Assembly (NCBI GenBank): GCA_963839165.1
Contig: CAWIUG010000011.1
Location: 186,001-250,000, forward strand
DNA from: DATFVA01 sp963839165
GTDB taxonomy: Bacteria; Bacteroidota; Ignavibacteria; Ignavibacteriales; Ignavibacteriaceae
DNA: 64,000 bases
Reading direction: 5' to 3'
The notes below the pieces were generated by a model that was not told where the DNA came from, made no database searches, and worked only from the letters and a program-made list of their open reading frames with translations. This document shows, piece by piece, positions 26,472 to 35,588 of this stretch; position 1 is the first letter of the stretch, and each line of letters starts with the position of its first letter. A program made the translations under genes and the position numbers.

Positions 26472-26499
26472 GGTGAGAGAGTCTCACCTTTTGTTTTTT
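26472..26499 (+). terminator. terminator of the micro-protein transcript
   Basis: GGTGAGA / TCTCACC stem with a GAG loop, followed by TTTTGTTTTTT. It abuts the 3' end of the convergent mnmA gene. Confidence 0.92.
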
Positions 26500-27547
26500 A
26501 AAGTAGGATTACACCTCCGCCCAGACAGACTTCATCTTCATAAAATACAGCAAACTGACCGGGTGCAATTCCCTTATCAGGTATGTTAAGAGTAATAATT
26601 GCCTCATCCTTTCCCTGGTAAACAATCCTGCACTTATAAAAGTTCGCTCCATGTCTTATTTTAATCTGGTACTCTTTTTCTTCGACAGGTGCATCATTTA
26701 TCCAGTTAAATTTTCCGGTCACAAACTGATAGCGTGCACGGTTGGCTGTATTCTCACGGGATATATATATCTTATTTTCTTTGGTATCCTTTTTAACTAC
26801 ATACCAGGGACCTCCGCCCAGACCTAATCCTGACCTCTGTCCTATCGTATAATAATAGTAGCCGTCATGTTCACCCATGACATTACCAGAGGCAATATCT
26901 ACAATTTCACCCTTCTTCACACCAAGGTGATGTTTTATAAACTCTGCAAATTTTATTTGTCCAAGGAAGCATATACCCTGGCTGTCTTTCCTTGACATAT
27001 TTGGAAGACCGGTTTTTACAGCGATTTCTCTGATTTCTGTTTTATTAAATCTGCCAATAGGGAATAGGGCACGTTTAAGCTGCCGCTGCGTGAGGTATGC
27101 CAAAAAGTATGTCTGATCTTTAACCGGATCCGGCGATCTTTTAAGAGTGAACTTTCCGTTTTCCTCCACCCTTGCATAGTGTCCACTTGCTACTTTTTCG
27201 AAAGACTTATCGATCTTGCTGTAGAACTGTCCGAACTTTATAAGGCTGTTACAGAAAATGTCGGGATTAGGAGTACGGCCTTCCTTTATTTCGGTTAAGG
27301 TATAGGTTACCACTGTGTCCCAATATTCATTTTGAAGAGGAAGTACTTCGAGGGGTACATCAAGCTTATCACAAACCCCGCGTGCATATTCAAGATCCTC
27401 TTCCCAGGGACATTCACCGAGGAAAGAGAATTCGTCCTGCAGCCAGATCTTCAGATAGAACGCCGTCAGATCGTGACCTTCATCTTTAAGTAATTTCAAT
27501 GCTACGGAGCTATCGACTCCACCTGATAATAAAACCGCTATTTTCAT
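26498..27547 (-). CDS. mnmA: tRNA-specific 2-thiouridylase MnmA
   Basis: 349 residues from the ATG at 27547 (MKIAVLLSGG); a longer frame begins 12 codons earlier but the family N-terminus is here. The PP-loop SGGVDSS (8-14) adenylates U34 of tRNAs for Lys, Glu and Gln, and the sulfur-relay cysteines lie in NPDIFCNSLIKFG and SQGICFLGQ. Also seen are DQTYFLAYLTQRQL, FPIGRFNKTEIR and the C-terminal barrel with GIAPGQFAVFYEDEVCLGGG. Length is normal. The gene is monocistronic and converges on the micro-protein unit. Confidence 0.96.
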   Translation of the reverse strand: MKIAVLLSGGVDSSVALKLLKDEGHDLTAFYLKIWLQDEFSFLGECPWEEDLEYARGVCDKLDVPLEVLPLQNEYWDTVVTYTLTEIKEGRTPNPDIFCNSLIKFGQFYSKIDKSFEKVASGHYARVEENGKFTLKRSPDPVKDQTYFLAYLTQRQLKRALFPIGRFNKTEIREIAVKTGLPNMSRKDSQGICFLGQIKFAEFIKHHLGVKKGEIVDIASGNVMGEHDGYYYYTIGQRSGLGLGGGPWYVVKKDTKENKIYISRENTANRARYQFVTGKFNWINDAPVEEKEYQIKIRHGANFYKCRIVYQGKDEAIITLNIPDKGIAPGQFAVFYEDEVCLGGGVILL

Positions 27548-27695
27548 ATATAATTTTGTATAATGAGAACCTGAAACAACCAAAACCTGTCTCCGAACCG
27601 GATGGTTCGGAATGAGAGAAAGCCTCAGATTACGAAAATAATTTATCTAATTAAGATACGGACAATGGTAGTAATTGTTAAGTCAAAACGGGTTG

Positions 27696-28223
27696 TTATT
27701 TCTTCCCCTGGTCGTTCTTATCCCCCTTCTTAACGTCTTTTTTCGTCTTTAATCCTACCCTTTCCACTACATCATCATATACATTTCGAGGCACTTTGCT
27801 GAGAAGTATAGTCTGCAGTTTATCTGCATTTCTCAACCTGCTGAAAAACCCGATGCAAACCTGATTATTCCTGTCGCATACTTTCATAACACCCGAAAAC
27901 CTCCCGTCGAATATTCCTCCCGTAAGCGATTCTATATCCCGGTAGTAAATAATGAATTCTTTTTGTGAAAAGAGAAAATCGGTACAAACCATCTTTGCTT
28001 CATCCGCTTCAATTTTGTAAGGTATAATCTTATAAAGATTAAGGTAGTGCCTGTTCAGGAGGTATATCATCAGCAGAAGCAAAATAACAGGAATAAGGTA
28101 GATCAGGTTTTTATCGATATACACAACAGAAGGGACAAGGTATATTGCCAAAATGATCGTTACGGGGATATTTCCATAACGGTAAAGAAGTTTGTAGAAA
28201 GGAGGATATGTAAAAGTCTGCAT
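27696..28223 (-). CDS. membrane protein with PH-like domain
   Basis: 175 residues. Two adjacent membrane helices (PVTIILAIYLVPSVVYI and LIYLIPVILLLLMIYLL) are followed by a soluble part of short strands (YKIIPYKIEADEAKMVCTDF, then QKEFIIYYRDIESLTGGIFDG, then SGVMKVCDRNNQVCIGFF). A final helix DKLQTILLSKVP ends the domain. That order resembles a bacterial PH (DUF304-type) domain. The tail is highly charged (KKDVKKGDKNDQGKK). Function unknown. It lies between mnmA and a lipoprotein gene on the same strand with gaps of about 100-150 bases. Confidence 0.72.
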   Translation of the reverse strand: MQTFTYPPFYKLLYRYGNIPVTIILAIYLVPSVVYIDKNLIYLIPVILLLLMIYLLNRHYLNLYKIIPYKIEADEAKMVCTDFLFSQKEFIIYYRDIESLTGGIFDGRFSGVMKVCDRNNQVCIGFFSRLRNADKLQTILLSKVPRNVYDDVVERVGLKTKKDVKKGDKNDQGKK

Positions 28224-28323
28224 CGTTAAATCAATAAATTAAACACTATAAAATAAAACATTATAATGTTTAAATCTTTATTGACATAAACAATGCAGAC
28301 CGCGGGAATTTAACCCGAACCGA

Positions 28324-29142
28324 TCACTCGAACGTTATATTTACCGGGTTATTGAGTTCAACCTTTACTCCTGGCAGGTTTTCTACAATTTTCTTGATTT
28401 CCTCAAGATTTTTAGGATTCTGTTGTTTGAACATCTTCAGTTTTTCAGGATTATCCAGCAGATCATTAAAATTTATATCAAACAAAGTCACGCTTGACCC
28501 ATTAACATAGCTGGCATTAGTTTCCGTAATATTTCCATTTACATCCAGGGTTAGAACTATTCTCATATCTTTCATCAGCTTCAACAGTTCATCCATTCCT
28601 TCTGTTCCGGTTGATGTAGTATCCTCCTGGGTGGTTTCATTGGATACATCCTGATCATTCATTGAAGGCATCCTTATTGTCAGTTGTGATGGATTCCCCG
28701 GATCAAAATAAAAATGAAGAAATTCATGAGCCGTATCCTCTTCAAATTCCACTCCTTCCATATCAATTTTGGAATTCGGATTCTGATTGATTTTCAAATC
28801 ATTTATATTGTTAAAAGCATAAACAACGTTATATCCTTCTTTTCCATCCTTCTTTACTTCCTTGCCGCTGACATACTTAACGCCACTTCCGTATTTCGCT
28901 GAATCTGCAATCAGCTGATCTTCCTTAAAAAGACTGAAAGAAGCTGTATCGGTTGACGTAGAATCGAAAGAAGCCACGAATGCTGATATCATCTCAATGA
29001 CCTGGCTGCTCATTAAAACAGACTCATCAAGTGTACCGGATCCATCTTTGTTCAGGTGGATAGTAGTACTGACTTCAAGGCAGCCGGTAAATAAAACTGC
29101 GGTTAGCAGGAATAAAACAGTTTTGGTGAAGATTTTTTGCAT
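28324..29142 (-). CDS. hypothetical lipoprotein (LppM/DUF3153-like)
   Basis: 272 residues. The lipobox is FTGC|L at about 20. The mature start LEVSTTIHLNKDGSGTLDESV is typical of a lipoprotein group in which a short beta-strand with NKDGSG opens the domain. Then come GSGVKYVSGKEVKKDGKEGYNVVYAF and a Ser/Thr/Asp-rich linker (NETTQEDTTSTGTEG). A conserved-looking NGNITETNASYVNGSSVTLFDINFNDLL follows. The C-terminus has two helices and a strand. It probably sits on the periplasmic side of inner or outer membrane. Role unknown. Confidence 0.75.
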   Translation of the reverse strand: MQKIFTKTVLFLLTAVLFTGCLEVSTTIHLNKDGSGTLDESVLMSSQVIEMISAFVASFDSTSTDTASFSLFKEDQLIADSAKYGSGVKYVSGKEVKKDGKEGYNVVYAFNNINDLKINQNPNSKIDMEGVEFEEDTAHEFLHFYFDPGNPSQLTIRMPSMNDQDVSNETTQEDTTSTGTEGMDELLKLMKDMRIVLTLDVNGNITETNASYVNGSSVTLFDINFNDLLDNPEKLKMFKQQNPKNLEEIKKIVENLPGVKVELNNPVNITFE

Positions 29143-29300
29143 ATAGCTCTAAATAATTTGTGTATAATGGATTAAGATAACGAATGGAAGAACAAAAAGG
29201 AATTAGCGAATTGGCAGATATAGCGGATTCACGAATTTATTGAATTAACTTATCCGACACAGGAACAGAGTACTGACTGATAAGTTATACCAGATTAATT

Positions 29301-30644
29301 CTATAACAGATTAGCGGCCAGTTCTGCCAGAACAGATCTTTCGCCTTTCTCAAGATTTATATGAGCGTACAATTTTTGTCCCATAAAATGATCAATCAGG
29401 TATGACAAACCATTCGACTGTGAATCAAGATAAGGATGGTCTATCTGGTAGATATCGCCTGTGAATACGATCTTTGAACCTTCACCTACGCGGGTTATTA
29501 TAGTTTTAATCTCGTGCGGTGTAAGGTTCTGGGCTTCGTCAACTATAAAGAATATTCTCTGCAGACTCCTTCCCCTTATATATGAAAGTGCCTCGATGAC
29601 AAGTTTATTATCCTTGAGCATACCGTTGATTGCCTGATGCTGTTTATCCGTTTCGGAGAACTGATCCTGTATCACCCGGAGGTTATCCCATAAAGGCTGC
29701 ATATAGGGTTCAATCTTACTCTGAACATCTCCCGGAAGAAAACCAATATCCTTATTACTTAAAGGAACAATTGGCCTGGCAATATATATCTGTCTGTAAT
29801 TCTTTCTTACATTCAGAGCGCTTGCAAGCGCCAGTAGTGTTTTGCCTGTTCCCGCTTTGCCTGTAAGTGAAACAAGAGGAATGTCATTATTCGTTAATGC
29901 TTCTACCGCAAAGGTCTGTTCAGCGTTCCTGGGTTTAATACCATAAATAGTATTCTTATCAACCTTGCGGAAAAACTCCATATCGTTATCAAGATATGCG
30001 AGCACCGAGCGACTGGGGTTCCTGAAAATGTAATATTTATTAGGGACAGGTACAGTATGAAGTTTCTTAAGAATCTTTTTAGCTTCAATCTCAAATGGAG
30101 CCTGGAACAATTTAACAATTAAATCATCATCGAAATTTTCAACAACTTCTTTACCACTATATAGTTCATCTACGCTGCTAACACGGTCAGTTGTATAGTC
30201 CTCCGCGTGAATTCCCAGAGCCTTTGCTTTCATCCTGAGATTTACATCTTTGGTAACCAATATCACTGATGAAGGGTCTTTCTGTTTCTTCACAGTATCC
30301 ATTGCGACAGAGAGGATACGGTGATCAGGGTTATCTTCGGTAAAGAGTTCCTTTATTTCGGAACTGATACCGCGGGAGAAACCGACGCGCACTTTTCCCT
30401 TACCCTTGCCCAGTGAAACACCGCCATTGAAGATCGCGGTGCCCGTGAGGGAGTCGAGAGTTCTCGCAAATTCTCTTGCGTTAAGATTTATAACCTGGCT
30501 GCCCCTTTTGAAATGATCAAGCTCTTCTATAACCGTAAGCGGTATTACAACATCATTCTCCTGGAACTGAAGAATTGAAGATGAATCGTGCAGAATAACA
30601 TTCGTGTCCAGGATAAAAGTCTTTGGAGCTTTCTTGTTTTTCAT
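29301..30644 (-). CDS. PhoH family protein with N-terminal PIN domain
   Basis: 447 residues. The PIN-type nuclease domain (about 1-150) opens with KTFILDTNVILHDSSSI and contains VVIPLTVIEELDHFKRGS and SVILVTKDVNLRMKA, holding the acidic metal ligands. The PhoH ATPase (about 240-447) has Walker A LTGKAGTGKTLLALA, then YIARPIVPLSNKDIGFLPGD, FFIVDEAQNLTPHEIKTIITRVG (Walker B) and VFTGDIYQIDHPYLD. PhoH2-type PIN-PhoH fusions are RNA helicase/RNases. The gene is alone and divergent from carAB. Confidence 0.93.
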   Translation of the reverse strand: MKNKKAPKTFILDTNVILHDSSSILQFQENDVVIPLTVIEELDHFKRGSQVINLNAREFARTLDSLTGTAIFNGGVSLGKGKGKVRVGFSRGISSEIKELFTEDNPDHRILSVAMDTVKKQKDPSSVILVTKDVNLRMKAKALGIHAEDYTTDRVSSVDELYSGKEVVENFDDDLIVKLFQAPFEIEAKKILKKLHTVPVPNKYYIFRNPSRSVLAYLDNDMEFFRKVDKNTIYGIKPRNAEQTFAVEALTNNDIPLVSLTGKAGTGKTLLALASALNVRKNYRQIYIARPIVPLSNKDIGFLPGDVQSKIEPYMQPLWDNLRVIQDQFSETDKQHQAINGMLKDNKLVIEALSYIRGRSLQRIFFIVDEAQNLTPHEIKTIITRVGEGSKIVFTGDIYQIDHPYLDSQSNGLSYLIDHFMGQKLYAHINLEKGERSVLAELAANLL

Positions 30645-31137
30645 TGGCTGTAATGGGAGTTGTGTTTTTAATGATAAAATGAAGCTGGTTATTTACTGAG
30701 TTGAAGATCCCTGATGAAGATTTTAGTTTTAAAATGTAGTTAATTATCAAATTTATCAGTTGGAATTAAAACTCAAAAAAAATTATTGAGTGAATTTATT
30801 TTTGACCAATATAATAATCAAATTATTAAATTGTTAAATTGAAACTATAATCTCTTTGCTGTATATTAACAATTCAAATCGGAAAACAATTGACCAGCAA
30901 AAAATTAAAATTTATAAATATTGTCTTTTTACCTGAGTTTTTTAGCCACTCCTAGAGTGGCTATTTTTTTATCGAACGGCCGGTTTCTGCAAATCCTCTT
31001 AAAATGTACCCGAATGACCGGCTTCTTTGAAGAACCAATAAGTATCGAATAAGAAATACACGACTTACTGCGTCTCCGCTGAGAAAGACAGCACTAAGCC
31101 GGGTTATATAAGAAAACATTTGAAAGGTTACGACTGA
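30645..31137. other. long phoH-carA intergenic region / carAB leader
   Basis: 493 bases. The left third should hold the phoH-type gene's promoter. An intrinsic terminator on the plus strand lies at 30943-30970 although no plus-strand gene precedes it. A 19-codon TTG-started frame (about 30890-30952) runs into this terminator. Between it and carA a GCCGGT/ACCGGC pair could close a large loop. This suggests an attenuated carAB leader or a small RNA. The carA Shine-Dalgarno is AAAGG, 11 bases before the ATG. Confidence 0.45.
30943..30970 (+). terminator. orphan Rho-independent terminator upstream of carA
   Basis: TAGCCACTC / GAGTGGCTA, a perfect 9-bp stem with CTA loop, followed by seven T residues. 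It lies 168 bases before the carA start and works only in the plus direction. Confidence 0.9.
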
Positions 31138-32208
31138 ATGAGAGGCACAAAAAACGCAAAGTTAATCCTTCAGGACGGTACTGAATTTACCGGAAAAAGC
31201 TTTGGGTATGAAGGAAGCACAAACGGCGAGGTGGTTTTTAATACCGGAATGGTCGGCTATCCCGAAACGATGACCGATCCATCGTACAGAGGACAGATAC
31301 TCGTTTGTACATTTCCGCTCATTGGTAATTACGGTGTGCCCGGTGATGAAAAGGAAAACGGGATGCTGAAAAACTTTGAGTCAGATGCAATCCATTGCCG
31401 CGCACTTATAGTTGCGGATTACTCCGAAGAATTTTCTCACTGGAATGCGAAAAGGTCTTTAGGCGACTGGATGAAAGAGCAGAAGATCCCGGGTCTCTCC
31501 GGAATAGATACCAGGATGCTTACGCGAAAGCTGAGAGACCAGGGCACCATGCTAGGCAAGATTATAGTTGATGACAGCTCCGATCCCGGATTTCAGGATA
31601 TAAATGAACTTGACCTTGTGGGTGAGGTTTGCGTTAAAGAACCGATTGAGTATAAGCGAAACGGAAAGAGGATAGTGCTGGTCGACTGCGGGACAAAGAA
31701 CAACGTGATACAGGCTTTCCTGGGGCGAAATATTTCTGTGCTTCGCGTACCTTACGATTACGAATTTCAGAAAGAAGTGATGGACGGGATAGTTTTATCA
31801 AACGGACCGGGTGATCCTAAGATGTGCAGAACCACAATTGAGAATGCACAGAAAGCGATGAAAAAAAACATTCCAATTCTCGGAATATGCCTCGGGAGTC
31901 AGATACTGGGACTTGCCGCAGGCGCGAATACATATAAATTAAAATACGGTCACAGGGGACATAATCAGCCGTGCAACGAGACCGGCACAAAGAGAACTTA
32001 TATAACTTCGCAGAACCACGGTTATGCGGTAGAGACGGAAACACTACCGGAGGATTGGCGTGAATGGTTTGTGAATGACAACGACGGCACGAACGAAGGA
32101 ATTATTCATATATCCAAACCGTTTTTTGCGGCGCAGTTTCACCCGGAGGCTTCTCCCGGTCCCGACGATAGTGAATTTATCTTCGATATGTTTGTGAGGG
32201 CGTTATGA
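31138..32208 (+). CDS. carA: carbamoyl-phosphate synthase small subunit
   Basis: 356 residues. It supplies ammonia from glutamine to CarB for arginine and pyrimidine synthesis. The N-terminal CPSase domain begins AKLILQDGTEFTGKSFGYEG and includes GEVVFNTGMVGYPETMTDPS. The class-I glutamine amidotransferase half has VLSNGPGDP, nucleophile Cys251 in GICLGSQILGLAAG, GHRGHNQP and the His-Glu of FHPEASPGP. Length is typical. It overlaps carB by four bases (TGATG context), so the subunits are translated together. Confidence 0.97.
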   Translation: MRGTKNAKLILQDGTEFTGKSFGYEGSTNGEVVFNTGMVGYPETMTDPSYRGQILVCTFPLIGNYGVPGDEKENGMLKNFESDAIHCRALIVADYSEEFSHWNAKRSLGDWMKEQKIPGLSGIDTRMLTRKLRDQGTMLGKIIVDDSSDPGFQDINELDLVGEVCVKEPIEYKRNGKRIVLVDCGTKNNVIQAFLGRNISVLRVPYDYEFQKEVMDGIVLSNGPGDPKMCRTTIENAQKAMKKNIPILGICLGSQILGLAAGANTYKLKYGHRGHNQPCNETGTKRTYITSQNHGYAVETETLPEDWREWFVNDNDGTNEGIIHISKPFFAAQFHPEASPGPDDSEFIFDMFVRAL

Positions 32209-35200
32209 TGCATAAAAGAGGAATCCCAAAGAAAGTTTTAATACTCGGTTCTGGTGCACTGCAGATCGGACAGGCAGGCGAGTTTGATTATTCGGGCAGC
32301 CAGGCTATTAAAGCACTGAAGGAAGACGGAATTTTCACCGTTCTTATAAATCCCAATATAGCTACCATACAAACTTCCGAGAACTTTGCCGACAAAGTTT
32401 ACTTCCTGCCGATCCAGACTGGCTTTGTAGAAAAGATAATTCAGAAAGAACAGCCCGACAGTATACTGCTTCAGTTCGGAGGACAGACTGCGCTGAACGT
32501 GGGTGTTGATCTCTATGATAAAGGAATTTTAGATAAATATAATGTGAAGGTACTCGGTACTCCGGTTGAGGCTATTAAAGATACTGAAGACCGACTGCTT
32601 TTTGGTGACCGCGTAAGGGAGGTTGATCTTAAGGTTGCTGTAAGCAAAACCGCACAGTCGGTTGAAGAAGCAGCTGCCGCGGCTGAGGAGATAGGTTTCC
32701 CTGTAATGGTGCGTATTGCATATGCTCTGGGCGGATTAGGATCCGGCATTGTTAACACAAAAGAGGAACTGATCGAGAAAGCCCGGCGGGCATTTGCCTT
32801 TACAGGCCAGATCCTTATTGAGGAATCACTTTACGGCTGGAAAGAAGTGGAGTATGAGATCGTACGAGACCGGTTTAACAACTGTATAACTGTCTGTTCA
32901 ATGGAGAACATCGATCCGATGGGAATCCATACAGGCGACAGCGTTGTAATTGCGCCTGTGCAGACATTATCGGCGAGAGAGAACTTTAAGCTTCGATCAA
33001 TCGGGATAAAACTTATCAGGCATCTTGGAGTGGTAGGGGAATGCAACATCCAGTACGCGCTCGATCCAGATTCAGACGACTACAGGATCATAGAAGTTAA
33101 CGCGCGGCTCAGCAGAAGCTCGGCGCTTGCTTCTAAGGCCACAGGTTATCCACTCGCTTTTATCGCTACGAAGCTTGCTCTCGGTTACGCGCTAAATGAG
33201 GTTGAAAATATCATTACACAACAGACCTCCGCCTGCTTTGAGCCTGCGCTGGATTATGTAGCGTTGAAATTCCCGCGATGGGATCTTCAGAAATTTAAGC
33301 TTGTAAATAATGAGCTGGGGTCTGAGATGAAATCGGTGGGCGAGGTTATGTCGCTCGGCAGGACCTTTGAAGAAGTTCTGCAGAAGGCAATCAGGATGCT
33401 TGACCTTGGTTACCCGGGATTTACGGGAAATTCGCTTGAGTTCGAATACCTCGATCATGAACTTGCTCATCCCTCCGATAAAAGACTCCTTGCTGTCGCC
33501 GTTGCGCTGAATAAAGGATACAGCATAGACAAGCTTCATTCCCTTACAAAGATCAACCGCTGGTTCCTTTATAAAATGCAGAACATAATCGAAACAGAGA
33601 CGCGACTGAAAGGTAAGAAGCTTACAGAGATCGATGAAGAACTGATGCGGGAAGCTAAGTCGAATGGGTTCTCCGATCTTCAGATATCGCGGCTTATAAA
33701 CGCTGATGAGCTGAAAGTAAGAGAAAGAAGAAAGAAGCTGGGTGTAGTGCCTGCGGTTAAGCAGATAGATACACTTGCCGCGGAATATCCAGCGCAGACA
33801 AACTACCTTTATACCACGTATCACGGAAAAGAAGATGATATAGAGACAGGCGAACCGAACCAGATCATTGTTTTGGGCAGCGGGGCATACAGGATCGGAT
33901 CATCAGTTGAGTTCGACTGGTGCTGCGTAAATGCTGTAATGGCTCTGAACAAGTCGGGCAAGCGTACGATAATGATCAACTATAATCCCGAAACGGTAAG
34001 CACGGATTATGATATATGCGACAAACTTTATTTTGAACAGCTTACGTTTGAACGTGTGATGGATATTTATGAAAGGGAGAACGCAGAAGGAATAATTGTA
34101 TCGATGGGAGGACAGATACCCAACAACCTCGCGATGAAGCTGCACAGGGCAGGTGTGAAAATCCTTGGTACATCACCCGAGCAGATCGATAACGCTGAGA
34201 ACAGGCATAAGTTCTCGCAGATACTTGACGACATTGAAGTCGATCAGCCGGAATGGAATGAATTAACCGACCTTGAGGATGCAAAGAAGTTTGCACAGAA
34301 AGTGGAATATCCTGTGCTCATACGTCCCAGCTATGTATTAAGCGGCGCGGCAATGAGTATACTGCTTAACGATGAAGAGCTTGCGATTTACCTTAAGAAA
34401 GCAGCCGACATCAGCAAGGAGCACCCTGTGGTTATCAGTAAATTTATTACTGAAGCGCGGGAGATCGAGGTAGATGCCGTTGCCGAAGAAGGTGACCTGT
34501 TCTGTTATGCAATTGCTGAGCATGTTGAGAATGCGGGAGTTCACTCGGGTGATGCGACTATTGTGCTTCCTCCGCAGAGAACCTACCTTGAAACAATGCG
34601 CAGGGTCAAAAACATTACAAAGAAAATAGCGAAGTCGCTCCAGATAACAGGTCCGTTCAACATTCAGTTCATTGCAAAAGACAACGATGTTAAGGTGATT
34701 GAATGCAACCTTCGGGCTTCGAGAAGTTTCCCGTTTGTCTCAAAGACTCTTAAGATCAACTTTATAGAGATCGCAACAAAGCTTATGCTCGGTGAAAAAG
34801 TTGCGAAGATAGATAAGTCGTCTTTCGATCTTGATTATGTGGGTATCAAAGCATCACAGTTTTCGTTCACGCGGCTGAAGGGTTCTGATCCTGTAACAGG
34901 AGTTGAAATGTCTTCCACCGGTGAGGTTGCATGTCTCGGTGATGATTTCAATGAGGCATTCCTGAAGAGCTTATTATCAACAGGACATAAATTTCCGCGC
35001 AAGGCTGCACTGTTATCCACGGGAACATTGAAGAATAAAGCTGAGCTGCTTGAAGATCTTTTAACGCTTAAGAAGATGGGATTAAAGTTCTACGGTACTA
35101 AAGGAACAGCAGATTTCTACAAAGAGAACGGTGTAGATGTTGAAGTTCTTTACCGTCCCTTTGATAATGCCGAACCGGGAATACTTACATATCTCTCCGA

Positions 35201-35402
35201 GGGAAAGATCGACCTTGTAATAAACATTCCAAAAACGGCAGAGAAAGTAGAACTTGACAGTGATTATATCATCCGTAGGAAAGCCGTTGATCTGAACATC
35301 CCCCTATTCACGAATGTCCAGTTCATCAAGCGGTTCATTAAGTCGATCGAACACTATAGTCTCGACACCCTTCCTATAAAAAGCTGGGACGAATACCAGT
35401 AA
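32205..35402 (+). CDS. carB: carbamoyl-phosphate synthase large subunit
   Basis: 1065 residues. Two homologous ATP-grasp halves: KVLILGSGALQIGQAGEFDY opens the first (carbamate-forming from bicarbonate and ammonia) and IIVLGSGAYRIGSSVEFDWC opens the second (carbamoyl-phosphate-forming) at about 550. In each half the ATP-binding loop and metal ligands are visible, for example EVNARLSRSSALASKATGY and ECNLRASRSFPFVSKTL. The C-terminal MGS-like allosteric domain (LLTLKKMGLKFYGTKGTADF, then DLVINIPK) binds UMP/ornithine-type effectors in relatives. A good terminator follows. Confidence 0.97.
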   Translation: MMHKRGIPKKVLILGSGALQIGQAGEFDYSGSQAIKALKEDGIFTVLINPNIATIQTSENFADKVYFLPIQTGFVEKIIQKEQPDSILLQFGGQTALNVGVDLYDKGILDKYNVKVLGTPVEAIKDTEDRLLFGDRVREVDLKVAVSKTAQSVEEAAAAAEEIGFPVMVRIAYALGGLGSGIVNTKEELIEKARRAFAFTGQILIEESLYGWKEVEYEIVRDRFNNCITVCSMENIDPMGIHTGDSVVIAPVQTLSARENFKLRSIGIKLIRHLGVVGECNIQYALDPDSDDYRIIEVNARLSRSSALASKATGYPLAFIATKLALGYALNEVENIITQQTSACFEPALDYVALKFPRWDLQKFKLVNNELGSEMKSVGEVMSLGRTFEEVLQKAIRMLDLGYPGFTGNSLEFEYLDHELAHPSDKRLLAVAVALNKGYSIDKLHSLTKINRWFLYKMQNIIETETRLKGKKLTEIDEELMREAKSNGFSDLQISRLINADELKVRERRKKLGVVPAVKQIDTLAAEYPAQTNYLYTTYHGKEDDIETGEPNQIIVLGSGAYRIGSSVEFDWCCVNAVMALNKSGKRTIMINYNPETVSTDYDICDKLYFEQLTFERVMDIYERENAEGIIVSMGGQIPNNLAMKLHRAGVKILGTSPEQIDNAENRHKFSQILDDIEVDQPEWNELTDLEDAKKFAQKVEYPVLIRPSYVLSGAAMSILLNDEELAIYLKKAADISKEHPVVISKFITEAREIEVDAVAEEGDLFCYAIAEHVENAGVHSGDATIVLPPQRTYLETMRRVKNITKKIAKSLQITGPFNIQFIAKDNDVKVIECNLRASRSFPFVSKTLKINFIEIATKLMLGEKVAKIDKSSFDLDYVGIKASQFSFTRLKGSDPVTGVEMSSTGEVACLGDDFNEAFLKSLLSTGHKFPRKAALLSTGTLKNKAELLEDLLTLKKMGLKFYGTKGTADFYKENGVDVEVLYRPFDNAEPGILTYLSEGKIDLVINIPKTAEKVELDSDYIIRRKAVDLNIPLFTNVQFIKRFIKSIEHYSLDTLPIKSWDEYQ

Positions 35403-35414
35403 GCATTACAAATG

Positions 35415-35442
35415 AGACCGCCGATACATCGGGGTCTTTTTT
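35415..35442 (+). terminator. carAB terminator
   Basis: AGACC, a one-base bulge, CCGAT, an AC loop, ATCGG and GGTCT, followed by a run of T residues. It lies 13 bases after the carB stop. Confidence 0.9.
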
Positions 35443-35588
35443 GTTTTGAACCCGGACAAAAATCCCTTAAAGAGAATGATTAATCACACACGCTTTAAAA
35501 AAATTTGATTACTTCTTCGTTAAAATTAAAGAGGAGTTCAAATATATAATTAAAGTTATATCATCTTATTCATTTTAAGGAGGTTATA

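Noticed and set aside
33192..33824. 210-codon minus-strand frame inside carB
   Set aside because: Shadow of a well-conserved coding strand; product has no recognisable features.
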